Shown in pieces: positions 11,345-24,879 of a DNA stretch of 64,000 bases; position 1 is the first letter of the stretch; each line of letters starts with the position of its first letter. Below the pieces are notes generated by a model, which saw only the letters and a program-made list of their open reading frames with translations, searched no databases and was not told where the DNA came from. A program made the position numbers and the translations under genes. Source of the stretch: Pseudorasbora parva. Taxonomy: Eukaryota > Chordata > Actinopteri > Cypriniformes > Gobionidae. The stretch lies in assembly GCF_024679245.1 (NCBI RefSeq), contig NC_090183.1, forward strand, positions 18,912,207 through 18,976,206, read 5' to 3'.

Positions 11345-11382
11345 TGTGTGTTGTGTTGTGTTGTGTTGTGTTGTGTTGTGTG
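11345..11382 (+). repeat. (TGTTG)n microsatellite
   Basis: Pentanucleotide GTGTT repeated about seven times without interruption between the two mariner-like copies. Confidence 0.95.
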
Positions 11383-11478
11383 CGTTCAACTCCCCGTACT
11401 CTGTCTGCATTGCTTGTATCCATTGTTCAAAACCTATAACTTGACCTTTGGCCTATTCTAAAGCCATGACTGGTTAGT

Positions 11479-11890
11479 GTTACAGTTTTTTCCAACTGCT
11501 TACACACATTTTCAAAACTGTCTCATTTTTCAAAACGCTATGCACAATTTCTAAAACTGAACACACAAAATGCAAAATGCCTCATCTCCTTCAAAATGTA
11601 ATATTGCTTTCAAAATGCCTTAAACGTATATGTCAAAATGAAATATTTGGATCAAATGGGAAACACTTATTCACAATAGTACATTTTTGGATGTAAACAC
11701 TGTTGTTCTAAATCGCTCTTTATTCTTTCATATGCTTGTATCTACAGTTCAATACAATGTTCTACAGTGAAAGTCATCTGCTTAGAGGGGTAACAAGTAC
11801 ACTGTAAACCAATGTAGAAACAGAAAATATGTATTTATTAGGAAAAACAAAACCATAAACATATGTAAACCAAAAGTAAATTCCTTAGAA
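11479..11890 (+). repeat. Mariner-like dispersed repeat, copy 2
   Basis: Same order of blocks as 10,913-11,335 (GTTACAGTTTTTTCCAAC, then AAAGTCATCTGCTTAGAGG, then AACCAATGTAGAAACAG), with small indels. The two copies are direct repeats 566 bases apart. Confidence 0.6.
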
Positions 11891-11903
11891 TACATTAAAT
11901 AAC

Positions 11904-11907
<4 letters not shown>

Positions 11908-11959
<52 letters not shown>
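11908..11959 (+). repeat. (TG)n microsatellite
   Basis: About 26 TG units, directly left of the outermost inverted motif of the large satellite structure. Confidence 0.95.
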
Positions 11960-11963
<4 letters not shown>

Positions 11964-12975
11964 GTCTACCTATCTAACAGGGGACCTTGGCGTCGTTACA
12001 CACTCACCAACAGGGGACCTCTGAGCCAAGAGGGGACATTTTTCAAGTCCCCTGTTGGTCATGCATTAAATCATGTGAAAATGAAGTAAAAAACTAAAGA
12101 AATGCTCTGGTGATTTTTTTAAATGTTTGACCAAGTAAGGACCTACAGGTGTGTGTGTTTAAATCATGTTAAAATCAAGAAACAACACTCTGGTGAATTT
12201 TTAAAAATTTTGACCAAGAGGGGACCTAAGAGTGTGTGAGTGTTTAAGGCCATGCTCAGCAGCTCCCCTGTAGGCTGGAGCAGGAACTGTAATAGCCCTT
12301 AAACACACGTCGTTCACACACACACACACTCCTCTATTGTTTGAATGGCCTGCTGTCCTCTGACTCTAGAGCTGCTGTTTAACAGGCTGCTTACTAAAGG
12401 AACAAACATCATATAGATTATATCTCTTTACTAAATACCCTGACTAGTTTCAAACTTTGCATTACTTTAAAATTAAATACTACAGGATCCAAGAAAAAAC
12501 GATTAAAAAATCTAAACAACCAGAATGTAATTAGAAATACATCTGCCATCAAAATGTGTGTGTCCTCAGTTTCTACAAATAAATATAGTAAATACCATCC
12601 ATCATGGCCGTGGAGAGACCGTAAAACTTTATTAAATTATTAAGGGATCTCATTCAATGCTTTTGTAAACATTTTTTGTTTCTGTGTATATATATATAAC
12701 ATTTTAATGACAGTGGCCTATAATTATTGAAAAATAATGCATTATTTTATTTATATAAAAAAAAGGTACGGTAAATGGGACAAACTTTGCATCTAAAGTT
12801 CTTTTAAACAAGTGTTAACATAGACATTATTAAAAACATTTTATTTTAGCCAAGTATTTGTAAAAATAATGTGTGACTTTTAGCCCATAAAAAAGGCCCA
12901 TCTTACCACCTTATACATTTATGAGCTTTTTAAACTAACCCCTTTTGATTTATTTATGTTTAACAAAATGATGCA
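11960..12975. repeat. Left border of the large satellite inverted structure
   Basis: Contains several forms of the motif AACAGGGGACC / GGTCCCCTGTT. The outermost piece, GTCTACCTATCTAACAGGGG at about 11,964, is the inverse of GGTCCCCTGTTGGATAGGTAGAC at 24,934 and 25,002 near the right border. The rest (12,060-12,970) is AT-rich with no gene. Confidence 0.6.
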
Positions 12976-15900
12976 GGTCCCCTGTTAGATAGTAAATCAC
13001 GACGCCTGTGTGTTTGCTGTGACATTTCTTATCATCACAAACACACTGCAAAGATTTAGAGGTTTTACAGCAATACCTGAGTTTAAAGGGTTAAATCAAG
13101 CAGAAATAGCTCTCTAATGTATTAATTGCAGGTCATTATTGAATAGAGATTACGTTACACACACACACTGACTCAGGTCCCCTGTTAGATAGTAAATCAC
13201 GACGCCTGTGTGTTTGCTGTGACATTTCTTATCATCACAAACACACTGCAAAGATTTAGAGTTTTTACAGCAATACCTGAGTTTAAAGGGTTAAATCAAG
13301 CAGAAATAGCTCTCTAATGTATTAATTGCAGGTCATTATTGAATAGTGATTACGTTACACACACACACTGACTCAGGTCCCCTGTTAGATAGTAAATCAC
13401 GACGCCTGTGTGTTTGCTGTGACATTTCTTATCATCACAAACACACTGCAAAGATTTAGAGTTTTTACAGCAATACCTGAGTTTAAAGGGTTAAATCAAG
13501 CAGAAATAGCTCTCTAATGTATTAATTGCAGGTCATTATTGAATAGAGATTACGTTACACACACACACTGACTCAGGTCCCCTGTTAGATAGTAAATCAC
13601 GACGCCTGTGTGTTTGCTGTGACATTTCTTATCATCACAAACACACTGCAAAGATTTAGAGTTTTTACAGCAATACCTGAGTTTAAAGGGTTAAATCAAG
13701 CAGAAATAGCTCTCTAATGTATTAATTGCAGGTCATTATTGAATAGTGATTACGTTACACACACACACTGACTCAGGTCCCCTGTTAGATAGTAAATCAC
13801 GACGCCTGTGTGTTTGCTGTGACATTTCTTATCATCACAAACACACTGCAAAGATTTAGAGGTTTTACAGCAATACCTGAGTTTAAAGGGTTAAATCAAG
13901 CAGAAATAGCTCTCTAATGTATTAATTGCAGGTAATTATTGAATAGTGACTACGTTACACACACACTGACTCAGGTCCCCTGTTAGATAGTAAATCACGA
14001 CGCCTGTGTGTTTGCTGTGACATTTCTTATCATCACAAACCCTCTGTAAAGATTTAGAGTTTTTACAGCAATACCTGAGTTTAAAGGGTTAAATCAAGCA
14101 GAAATAGCTCTCTAATGTATTAATTGCAGGTAATTATTGAATAGTGACTACGTTACACACACACTGACTCAGGTCCCCTGTTAGATAGTAAATCACGACG
14201 CCTGTGTGTTTGCTGTGACATTTCTTATCATCACAAACACACTGCAAAGATTTAGAGTTTTTACAGCAATACCTGAGTTTAAAGAGTTAAATCAAGCAGA
14301 GATAGCTCTCTAATGTATTAATTGCAGGTAATTATTGAATAGTGATTACGTTACACACACACTGACTCAGGTCCCCTGTTAGATAGTAAATCACGACGCC
14401 TGTGTGTTTGCTGTGACATTTCTTATCATCACAAACACACTGCAAAGATTTAGAGTTTTTACAGCAATACCTGAGTTTAAAGGGTTAAATCAAGCAGAAA
14501 TAGCTCTCTAATGTATTAATTGCAGGTCATTATTGAATAGTGATTACGTTACACACACACACTGACTCAGGTCCCCTGTTAGATAGTAAATCACGACGCC
14601 TGTGTGTTTGCTGTGACATTTCTTATCATCACAAACACACTGCAAAGATTTAGAGTTTTTACAGCAATACCTGAGTTTAAAGGGTTAAATCAAGCAGAAA
14701 TAGCTCTCTAATGTATTAATTGCAGGTCATTATTGAATAGAGATTACGTTACACACACACACTGACTCAGGTCCCCTGTTAGATAGTAAATCACGACGCC
14801 TGTGTGTTTGCTGTGACATTTCTTATCATCACAAACACACTGCAAAGATTTAGAGTTTTTACAGCAATACCTGAGTTTAAAGGGTTAAATCAAGCAGAAA
14901 TAGCTCTCTAATGTATTAATTGCAGGTCATTATTGAATAGTGATTACGTTACACACACACACTGACTCAGGTCCCCTGTTAGATAGTAAATCACGACGCC
15001 TGTGTGTTTGCTGTGACATTTCTTATCATCACAAACACACTGCAAAGATTTAGAGGTTTTACAGCAATACCTGAGTTTAAAGGGTTAAATCAAGCAGAAA
15101 TAGCTCTCTAATGTATTAATTGCAGGTAATTATTGAATAGTGACTACGTTACACACACACTGACTCAGGTCCCCTGTTAGATAGTAAATCACGACGCCTG
15201 TGTGTTTGCTGTGACATTTCTTATCATCACAAACCCTCTGTAAAGATTTAGAGTTTTTACAGCAATACCTGAGTTTAAAGGGTTAAATCAAGCAGAAATA
15301 GCTCTCTAATGTATTAATTGCAGGTAATTATTGAATAGTGACTACGTTACACACACACTGACTCAGGTCCCCTGTTAGATAGTAAATCACGACGCCTGTG
15401 TGTTTGCTGTGACATTTCTTATCATCACAAACACACTGCAAAGATTTAGAGTTTTTACAGCAATACCTGAGTTTAAAGAGTTAAATCAAGCAGAGATAGC
15501 TCTCTAATGTATTAATTGCAGGTAATTATTGAATAGTGATTACGTTACACACACACTGACTCAGGTCCCCTGTTAGATAGTAAATCACGACGCCTGTGTG
15601 TTTGCTGTGACATTTCTTATCATCACAAACACACTGTAAAGATTTAGAGTTTTTACAGCAATACCTGAGTTTAAAGGGTTAAATCAAGCAGAGATAGCTC
15701 TCTAATGTATTAATTGCAGGTAATTATTGAATAGTGATTACGTTACACACACACTGACTCAGGTCCCCTGTTAGATAGTAAATCACGACGCCTGTGTGTT
15801 TGCTGTGACATTTCTTATCATCACAAACACACTGCAAAGATTTAGAGGTTTTACAGCAATACCTGAGTTTAAAGGGTTAAATCAAGCAGAAATAGCTCTC

Positions 15901-17589
15901 TAATGTATTAATTGCAGGTAATTATTGAATAGTGATTACGTTACACACACACTGACTCAGGTCCCCTGTTAGATAGTAAATCACGACGCCTGTGTGTTTG
16001 CTGTGACATTTCTTATCATCACAAACACTCTGTAAAGATTTAGAGTTTTTACAGCAATACCTGAGTTTAAAGGGTTAAATCAAGCAGAAATAGCTCTCTA
16101 ATGTATTAATTGCAGGTCATTATTGAATAATGAATACGTTACACACACACTCACTCAGGTCCCCTGTTAGATAGTAAATCACGACGCCTGTGTGTTTGCT
16201 GTGACATTTCTTATCATCACAAACACACTGTAAAGATTTAGAGTTTTTACAGCAATACCTGAGTTTAAAGGGTTAAATCAAGCAGAAATAGCTCTCTAAT
16301 GTATTAATTGCCGGTCATTATTGAATAGTGACTACGTTACACACACACTGACTCAGGTCCCCTGTTAGATAGTAAATCACGACGCCTGTGTGTTTGCTGT
16401 GACATTTCTTATCATCACAAACACACTGTAAAGATTTAGAGTTTTTACAGCAATACCTGAGTTTAAAGGGTTAAATCAAGCAGAAATAGCTCTCTAATGT
16501 ATTAATTGCAGGTCATTATTGAATAATGAATACGTTACACACACACTCACTCAGGTCCCCTGTTAGATAGTAAATCACGACGCCTGTGTGTTTGCTGTGA
16601 CATTTCTTATCATCACAAAAACACTGTAAAGATTTAGAGTTTTTACAGCAATACCTGAGTTTAAAGGGTTAAATCAAGCAGAGATAGCTCTCTAATGTAT
16701 TAATTGCAGGTAATTATTGAATAGTGATTACGTTACACACACACTCACTCAGGTCCCCTGTTAGATAGTAAATCACGACGCCTGTGTGTTTGCTGTGACA
16801 TTTCTTATCATCACAAACACACTGCAAAGATTTAGAGTTTTTACAGCAATACCTGTGTTTAAAGGGTTAAATCAAGCAGAAATAGCTCTCTAATGTATTC
16901 ATGGCAGGTCATTATTGAATAGTGATTATGTTACACACACACACTGACTCAGGTCCCCTGTTAGATAGTAAATCACGACGCCTGTGTGTTTGCTGTGACA
17001 TTTCTTGTTGCCATAAACACACTGCAAAGATTTAGAGTTTTTACAGCAATACCTGAGTTTAAAGGGTTAAATCAAGCAGAAATAGCTCTCTAATGTATTA
17101 ATTGCAGGTCATTATTGAATAGTGATTACGTTACACACACACACTGACTCAGGTCCCCTGTTAGATAGTAAATCACGACGCCTGTGTGTTTGCTGTGACA
17201 TTTCTTATCATCACAAACACACTGCAAAGATTTAGAGGTTTTACAGCAATACCTGAGTTTAAAGGGTTAAATCAAGCAGAAATAGCTCTCTAATGTATTA
17301 ATTGCAGGTCATTATTGAATAGTGATTACGTTACACACACACTCACTCAGGTCCCCTGTTAGATAGTAAATCACGACGCCTGTGTGTTTGCTGTGACATT
17401 TCTTGCTGTCATAAACACAGTGCAAAGATTTAGAGTTTTTACAGCAATACCTGAGTTTAAAGGGTTAAATCAAGCAGAAATAGCTCTCTAATGTATTAAT
17501 TGCAGGTCATTATTGAATAGTGATTACGTTACACACACACACTCACTCAGGTCCCCTGTTAGATAGTAAATCACGACGCCTGTGTGTTT
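12976..17589 (+). repeat. ~200-bp satellite array, 23 full units plus a partial
   Basis: Each unit starts GGTCCCCTGTTAGATAGTAA and holds CACGACGCCTGTGTGTTTG, a TTTACAGCAATACCTGAG block and a short CA tract. Starts lie at 12,976, 13,176, 13,376 and so on to 17,550, with steps of 198 or 200 depending on the CA tract. Units are about 95-99 percent alike by eye. Two consecutive six-unit blocks (13,176-14,369 and 14,370-15,563) carry the same ordered set of variants. The last unit is cut at 17,589, where the inverted arm begins. Confidence 0.95.
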
Positions 17590-17995
17590 CTCTCCTCAAC
17601 CCCCACAACCCCCCACTCACAATTTACATTTCAATAAAGGAGACTTGAAAAAACAGTTTGTGAACCACAGGCCAATAGAGCTCAAACTACCAGTGTGGCA
17701 GAACCCTTCTCAAATAAACTAGAGAAGATGCTGGGATTTGCCCTGCCAAATTAAACTAAATTACAGTTTTTACAATCGCTAGGCCACATTTCTCAATACT
17801 TTGGTCATTTTCAAAACTTGTTCTCCAAACCAATTTTCTGCTTCACAGCAGTTATTTCACATTCAAAATCCACAAAAACTAACAAAACACTTCATTCATG
17901 TCTCAAATCAAGTGCCAATGATCCACAGTTTAGCTTGCACAGACTGAAGTTGTGATCACTGTGTGAAGAGTTTTGAAAAAGTGACCAACATTTGT
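17590..17995 (+). repeat. Inverted arm, left (pairs with 22,320-22,714)
   Basis: Reverse complement of 22,320-22,714 over about 400 bases, for example CCAGTGTGGCAGAACCCTTC here against GAAGGGTTCTGCCACACTGG there. It joins the satellite directly on both sides. Inside it, at 17,764, is a mariner-like opening (TACAGTTTTTACAATCGC). Confidence 0.85.
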
Positions 17996-18000
17996 TTGAC

Positions 18001-18330
18001 AAATTTGAGAGTGCCAGAGACTTTAACTAAGGAGAATATTCTGAGCACAGTGTGTGATGTTATTGAGATCTTTTATGAAACTTTTTAGAGGTGACAAAAG
18101 TAAGAGTTCCAGAGTATCTAGCTGAAGAAAAAAGTCTGAGCACAGCATGCGATACTGTTGAGATCCCTTCTGAAACTTTAGAGGAGACACATATGAGCAA
18201 TCCAGTCTCTCTAGCCAAGGAGACAAATCAGAGCATAGTATGTGATGTTGTTGAGATCTCTTATGAAACTTTAGTGGAGATAAACATGAGAGAATGTCAT
18301 TTTTTGTCTCAGGATAAACATGTGAGAAGC
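18001..18330 (+). repeat. ~95-bp tandem repeat, three diverged units
   Basis: The phrase GATGTTATTGAGATCTTTTATGAAAC and variants occur at about 18,055, 18,150 and 18,245. The repeat keeps an open frame (18,091-18,399) with repeated EISYETLEE-like residues, but codons and flanks give no further support for a protein. Confidence 0.55.
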
Positions 18331-18470
18331 AGGAGACTTAGCCTTATGTCTCAATTTGATGTTCACTTGATCTCATTTCTGTCTAGGAGAAAGATGTGAG
18401 TTGAGAAGGAGATCTCAGGTTTGATTTTCCTTTCCTCTAGGTTGGCCTTTGGCTCACAAACTGGGTTTTT

Positions 18471-19751
18471 AGGGCCCTATAAAATCCGTTTTATTTTTTC
18501 CCAAATTCCGTTTTTTCCGTTTAAATTTTTGCAAATTCCGTTTTTTCCGTTTTTATTTTTGCAGATTCCTTTTTTTCCGTTAAAATGTTTGGTAATTCAG
18601 TTTTTTTACCCTTTACTGTAATTTTGGTGAAAAAAGAGTTTGCTTTTAATGTTAATATAATACAACATAAAACAAAAAATAGGAATGACCTTAAATTTAT
18701 CGAGGTAACAAACATCACATTTACTTTTTAGGACAAATATGATATTTGACATAACACTGCACTTCAAATACTTCAAATATTAATGGTTATTAGCTTTAAA
18801 CTTTCCGGTAAAATAAATTATAATAGTTTATATAAGTTAAAATGAAAGTGCTCCATTAGCTTTTTCTTTCAAGTAATTTTTTTTTAAAAAGAACTAAAAA
18901 AAAAAAAAAATCATAAGAATCATCTTTTACAGTACTCTTAAGTACTCTTAAGTAAAACATTTAAATTTGAAAATTAACATTAAAAAAAAACATTGCACCA
19001 TGAAATCATGTAGTGAATTGTTCTGTGTGTTTAACAATCACCATAATGATATCCAGAGCTGTGAAAAATAAAAATACAAATACGAAAACACAACACTGCC
19101 AGAAGTTTTTTCCCCAACTTCAAAGGCCCCTTTAAATGATTAAAACTAGATGCTTGTCTTAACTTTAAGGTTACTTATCATGTAAACTAGCCATATACAG
19201 CATGTTAAATGCATGTTTGGAACAGAGGGGAAAACGGTCGCATTTGCAGCAGATATGCATTGCTGCCTAATGTGCCCATTATAAATCAAAGCACGAGATG
19301 ACAGGGGTCGAGCAGAACACCGGAAAATCTGACAGAATGGACAATATTTGTCTGTCTGTGCAATACACGAGCGCGGCTCACACTCTCCATACGCAAAGCT
19401 TCTGCGCCGCCTGCGCGTGCAGTGTGAAACCGCCGTTAGCGTCGAGTTTCTTAACTTTTTCGCTGCCGAAAGCAGAGCCGTGGAGACCAACTTCGCCATA
19501 CTTTCATTGTTGTGAAGGGCGAGCTGAAATGACGGGAGGGGTTGTGTCGCGAAGATTTGCTTCCCCCGGTCTGCACTTTCCTCAGACATACGTTCTCCAC
19601 CCACACGACACAGAATTTCATTACAAATATGTAAAATTCCGGGGAAATCTGCGTTAACACCAGATTCCGCGTTTATATGCAGATTCCGCGTTAATATGCC
19701 AATTCCGCGATTCCGTCCGTGATTCCGTGATCGCGGAAATTATAGGGCCCT
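18471..19751. mobile_element. hAT-like non-autonomous DNA element
   Basis: Ends are inverted repeats: AGGGCCCTATAAAATCCG at the left, and on the other strand AGGGCCCTATAATTTCCGCG at the right. The flanking 8-mers GGGTTTTT and CGGTTTTC are an imperfect duplication. The uninterrupted target is visible at about 22,645-22,670 (CACAAACTGGTTTTTCAAG, inverted-arm paralogue). No transposase; both subterminal zones are rich in TTCCG phrases, as in many hAT elements. Confidence 0.7.
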
Positions 19752-19846
19752 CGGTTTTCAAGTCTTCCCTTATTTATTATTATTAAAATGTAAATTGTGT
19801 GGGGGGTTGTGTGGATCTACTGTGTTTGTGGGCACAGTTTACAGCA

Positions 19847-21160
19847 GTTAGTTCACCTACAAATGAAAATTAGCCCATGATTTACTCACCCTCAAGTCAT
19901 CCCAAGTGTATATGATATTCTTTTTTCAAATGAATAAAATCTGAGTTATTTAAATTTATATTAAAAAAGTCCTGGCTCTTCCCAGCTTTAAAATGCCAGT
20001 GCCTTGTCGGTCCATAAAAGTGCATCTAACCATCATATAACTGATCCACACAGTAACTGGTCCATAGACTAAAATACTAGCTTTCGGTTTTCAGTGCCAC
20101 ACGAATCACATTGCGCTTAAAGGACAACTCCGGTGAGAAATGACCCTAGGGGTAATTAACAGATGGTTATCGAGTAGATCGTTCTCTGGGATGCGGTTTC
20201 ATGAAAATCGAATTTAAAGAGTTTTATCTCTAAACACAGATTAGCTTATAATGTTTGTCTATGGGACATGGAATAAGTGAAATTAAATCGCTAGTTAATA
20301 CCACTAACAAGGCTCAAAATAACCTCACACTAACAAGGCAGCATAATGAGGATCCCTACATGCAAACCGAAGCATTGAGAACTTGTTAGAGTACAAACGG
20401 TTTAATAAGAAGATACTTTCTAAAGACAGTACATTACACGTTTACAGACTGCAGCCATCTTGGAAAACAGTCTCGACTAGTCGAGCCACGAACGTTGTGC
20501 TAAGTGAGCTGGTCGATAGGAATTAAGTTTGTGAAATCTAATTACATGGAGTTTTTTTCTTTCTCTCTCTACTGCGTTCAGTGCTTTCTTCCGGAAACAA
20601 TGGCCCATATGAGATTCCAAGTCACAGTTCATCACTTAGCACAGCGTTCGTCACTCAAATCTGTTTTTAGAGATAAAACTCTTTACACTTGATTTCCATG
20701 AAAACGCATCCCAGAGAACGATCTACTCGGTAACCATCTGTTAATTACCCCGAGGGTAATTTCTCACCGGAGTTGTCCTTTAAAGAGTAACCCTTCTTTA
20801 CCCATGAATCCTTGACGTATGTGCACTGACAAACACTGAAGAGAGAAGATAGAGCTAAACAAAACTTAGCGTCAGGGGTTACTCTTTTCATAATAACACT
20901 AAAACACAATTTCTTTCAATAAAAATAGTTTGTTTAGTCTATAAAGTTTAAAATATGGACATTGTTCTTACACAAACGTGCCACTTTGCTTCAGAAGGCT
21001 CTTCATTACTCACATGCTATATGCATAAACATCTGAAGCACACGCCCCAAAAGCTGTATCTCTGACAGTCCACGAATGCTAAACTAAAATGCTAAAATTA
21101 ATACAAAATTATTTTTAAAAAAATAGGAAGTATCCCAGTAAACATAGTTGCTTATGTCAT
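19847..21160. mobile_element. Old teleost DNA repeat, host of a TTAA element
   Basis: The stretch AGTTCACCTACAAATGAAAA ... TTTACTCACCCTCAAGTCAT is a form of a very common cyprinid DNA-transposon repeat (recognised from general knowledge). It is interrupted by the TTAA element at 20,121-20,779 and seems to resume at GAGTAACCCTTCTTTACCCA. Its outer limits are uncertain and it has no transposase. Confidence 0.45.
20121..20779. mobile_element. TTAA-flanked MITE with ~125-bp inverted ends
   Basis: Flanked by TTAA at 20,117-20,120 and 20,780-20,783. The ends AGGACAACTCCGGTGAGAAA and the reverse complement of TTTCTCACCGGAGTTGTCCT match perfectly at the tip, and similarity continues about 125 bases inward with few differences. 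659 bp, no ORF of note. Good example of a piggyBac- or Kolobok-mobilised MITE. Confidence 0.85.
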
Positions 21161-21219
21161 AGTAGGTTCAGTTAAGTGAACATACACTTTGAGAAAAAGT
21201 AACTTTAAAATTATTAACT

Positions 21220-21347
<128 letters not shown>

Positions 21348-21519
21348 ACAGTGAGGACAATACAGTGTTATATTACAACTACTGACAGACCGTCCTGAAA
21401 AGCACTGTTTATTTCATGTGTATCATATCTTTTGTATTTATTTGTGCTTTCACTTGTAATGTGTTTGGGCTAGTGGTTTAGATGTGCTCTTGAAATTGGA
21501 ATAGAGAATAGTGTGTGTG

Positions 21520-21800
21520 TTGAGTTTGCTGCTCAACCCCCCACCAGTAATTTACATTTCAATGCATGAAGACTCTCACAGGTGAGACACAGAACCTCAC
21601 TACTGTTACCTGTGTCCTAGACCAAATACACTGCCAAAAATAAATTGAAATTATATGATGAAATGAAATTACAATCGCTAGGACATATTTCCCAATATTT
21701 AGGAGAACTGAGTGAGGAGTTTATAAATTTGCTAACCAACTTTCAGCTTCACAGCAGTTAATTTTACTTTTACAAATCAACTCATTCTTCCAGAGCACGG
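21520..21800 (+). repeat. Third, diverged copy of the arm sequence
   Basis: CAACCCCCCACCAGTAATTTACATTTCAAT and, further on, TTACAATCGCTAGGACATATTTC and CTTCACAGCAGTTAATTT repeat in order the landmarks of the left arm (17,600-17,870), with a different spacer. It shows that the arm is itself a mobile or duplicated unit. 21,801-22,319 holds no recognised feature. Confidence 0.5.
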
Positions 21801-22319
21801 CACAGGTTTACATCAACACTAACATCAGGAACATTATACAATTAAAATGTCTTTACAAAACTAGAATGACACTCTCTACTGCTCATAATTCACTGCATGC
21901 TTACATTACAGTACAACATTATTCCTAAGTTTCCTCTTTTGAATGGATGGTAATGGACTAACACTTCTGTTGGTGTTCAGTTTCATCAAAGTTGCTTTGA
22001 TAGTGTTTGATTTTTTTAGCAGGATAAATTGCATTACAGTATTACGGTATACATGTTGTAAATTGCTGTCTCATTCAGTTTTGTATTATGTTATTGTTTT
22101 GTCCATAAGTTTAACACTTTTGAAAACAGCATGTAAGGATGTGCAAATTGGCCTGTGTAGAACAAAGATTTGATTGTGTTTGTGTCAAAGTGAGAAAAGA
22201 TTTCAGGTAAATTGAAAGATGTTGCCATTGAATGCATTTTTTGCTAAAGCAATGTTGATCCACAGTTAAGCTGTGATATAACATTTTCTTTTATAAAACA
22301 TTTCTCAATAATAAAGTCA

Positions 22320-22714
22320 CTTTTTCAACTCTTCACACAGTGATCACAACTTCAGTCTGAGCAAGCTAAACTGTGGATCATTGGCACTTGATTCGAGACA
22401 TGAATTAAGTGTTTTGTTGGTTTTTGTGGATTTTGAATGTGAAATAACTGATGTGGAGCAGAAAGTTGGTTTGGAGAACTGTGTGAAGGATTTTGAAAAT
22501 GACCAAAGTATTGAGAAATGTGGCCTAGCGATTGTAAAAAATGTAATTTAGTTTAATTTTGCAGGGCAAATCCCAGCATCTTCTCTAGTTTATTTGAGAA
22601 GGGTTCTGCCACACTGGTAGTTTGAGCTCTATTGGCCTGTGGTTCACAAACTGGTTTTTCAAGTCTTCCCTTATTGAAATGTAAATTGTGAGTGGGGGGT
22701 TGAGGGGGTTGAGG
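22320..22714 (-). repeat. Inverted arm, right
   Basis: Partner of 17,590-17,995. It includes AGTGATCACAACTTCAGTCT and the inverted mariner-like end GAAATGTGGCCTAGCGATTG. It runs without a gap into the reverse-oriented satellite. Confidence 0.85.
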
Positions 22715-24200
22715 AGAGAAACACACAGGCGTCGTGATTTACTATCTAACAGGGGACCTGAGTGAGTGTGTGTGTGTAACGTAATCACTATTCAATAATG
22801 ACCTGCAATTAATACATTAGAGAGCTATTTCTGCTTGATTTAACCCTTTAAACTCAGGTATTGCTGTAAAAACTCTAAATCTTTACAGTGTGTTTGTGAT
22901 GATAAGAAATGTCACAGCAAACACACAGGCGTCGTGATTTACTATCTAACAGGGGACCTGAGTCAGTGTGTGTAACGTAATCACTATTCAATAATGACCT
23001 GCAATTAATACATTAGAGAGCTATTTCTGCTTGATTTAACCCTTTAAACTCAGGTATTGCTGTAAAAACTCTAAATCTTTGCAGTGTGTTTGTGATGATA
23101 AGAAATGTCACAGCAAACACACAGGCGTCGTGATTTACTATCTAACAGGGGACCTGAGTGAGTGTGTGTGTAACGTAATCACTATTCAATAATTACCTGC
23201 AATTAATAAATTAGAGAGCTATTTCTAATTGATTTAACCCTTTAAACTCAGGTATTGCTGTAAAAAAACTAAATCTTTGCAGTGTGTTTGTGATTATAAG
23301 AAATGTCACAGCAAACACACAGGCGTCGTGATTTACTATATAAAAGGGGACCTGAGTCAGTGTGTGTGTAACGTAATCACTATTCAATAATGACATGCAT
23401 TTAATACATTAGAGAGCTATTTCTGCTTGATTTAACCCTTTAAACTCAGTTATTGCTGTAAAAACTCTAAATCTTTACAGTGTGTTTGTGATGATAAGAA
23501 ATGTCAAAGCAAACACACAGGTGTCGTGATTTACTATCTAACAGGGGACCTGAGTGAGTGTGTGTGTAACGTAATCACTATTCAATAATGACCTGCAATT
23601 AATACATTAGAGAGCTATTTCTAATTGATTTAACCCTTTAAACTCAGGTATTGCTGTAAAAAATCTAAATCTTTGCAGTGTGTTTGTGATTATAAGAAAT
23701 GTCACAGCAAACACAGAGGCGTCGTGATTTACTATCTAACAGGGGACCTGAGTCAGTGTGTGTGTGTAACATAATCACTATTCAATAATGGCCTGCAATT
23801 AATACATTAGAGAGCTATTTCTGCTTGATTTAACCCTTTAAACTCAGGTATTGCTGTAAAAACTCTAAATCTTTACAGTGTGTTTGTGATTATAAGAAAT
23901 GTCACAGCAAACACACAGGCGTCGTGATTTACTATCTAACAGGGGACCTGAGTCAGTGTGTGTGTAACATAATCACTATTCAATAATGACCTGAAATTAA
24001 TACATTAGAGAGCTATTTCTGCTTGATTTAACCCTTTAAACTCAGTTATTGCTGTAAAAACTCTAAATCTTTACAGTGTGTTTGTGATGATAAGAAATGT
24101 CACAGCAAACACACAGGCGTCGTGATTTACTATCTAACAGGGGACCTGAGTGAGTGTGTGTGTGTAACGTAATCACTATTCAATAATTACATGTAATATT
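22715..24200 (-). repeat. ~200-bp satellite array, inverted, about seven units
   Basis: Same unit as 12,976-17,589 on the opposite strand. The landmark AGGGGACCTGAG recurs at about 22,751, 22,951, 23,146, 23,345, 23,543, 23,741, 23,941 and 24,139. These units are more diverged (for example TATATAAAAGGGGACC at 23,336) than those in the left array, so the two arrays have not been homogenised together. Confidence 0.93.
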
Positions 24201-24870
<670 letters not shown>

Positions 24871-24879
24871 AAGACAGAC

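Noticed and set aside
12976..17589. CRISPR-like regular array
   Set aside because: The repeated unit is ~200 bp with no short repeat alternating with unique spacers; units are alike along their whole length. It is a eukaryotic satellite.
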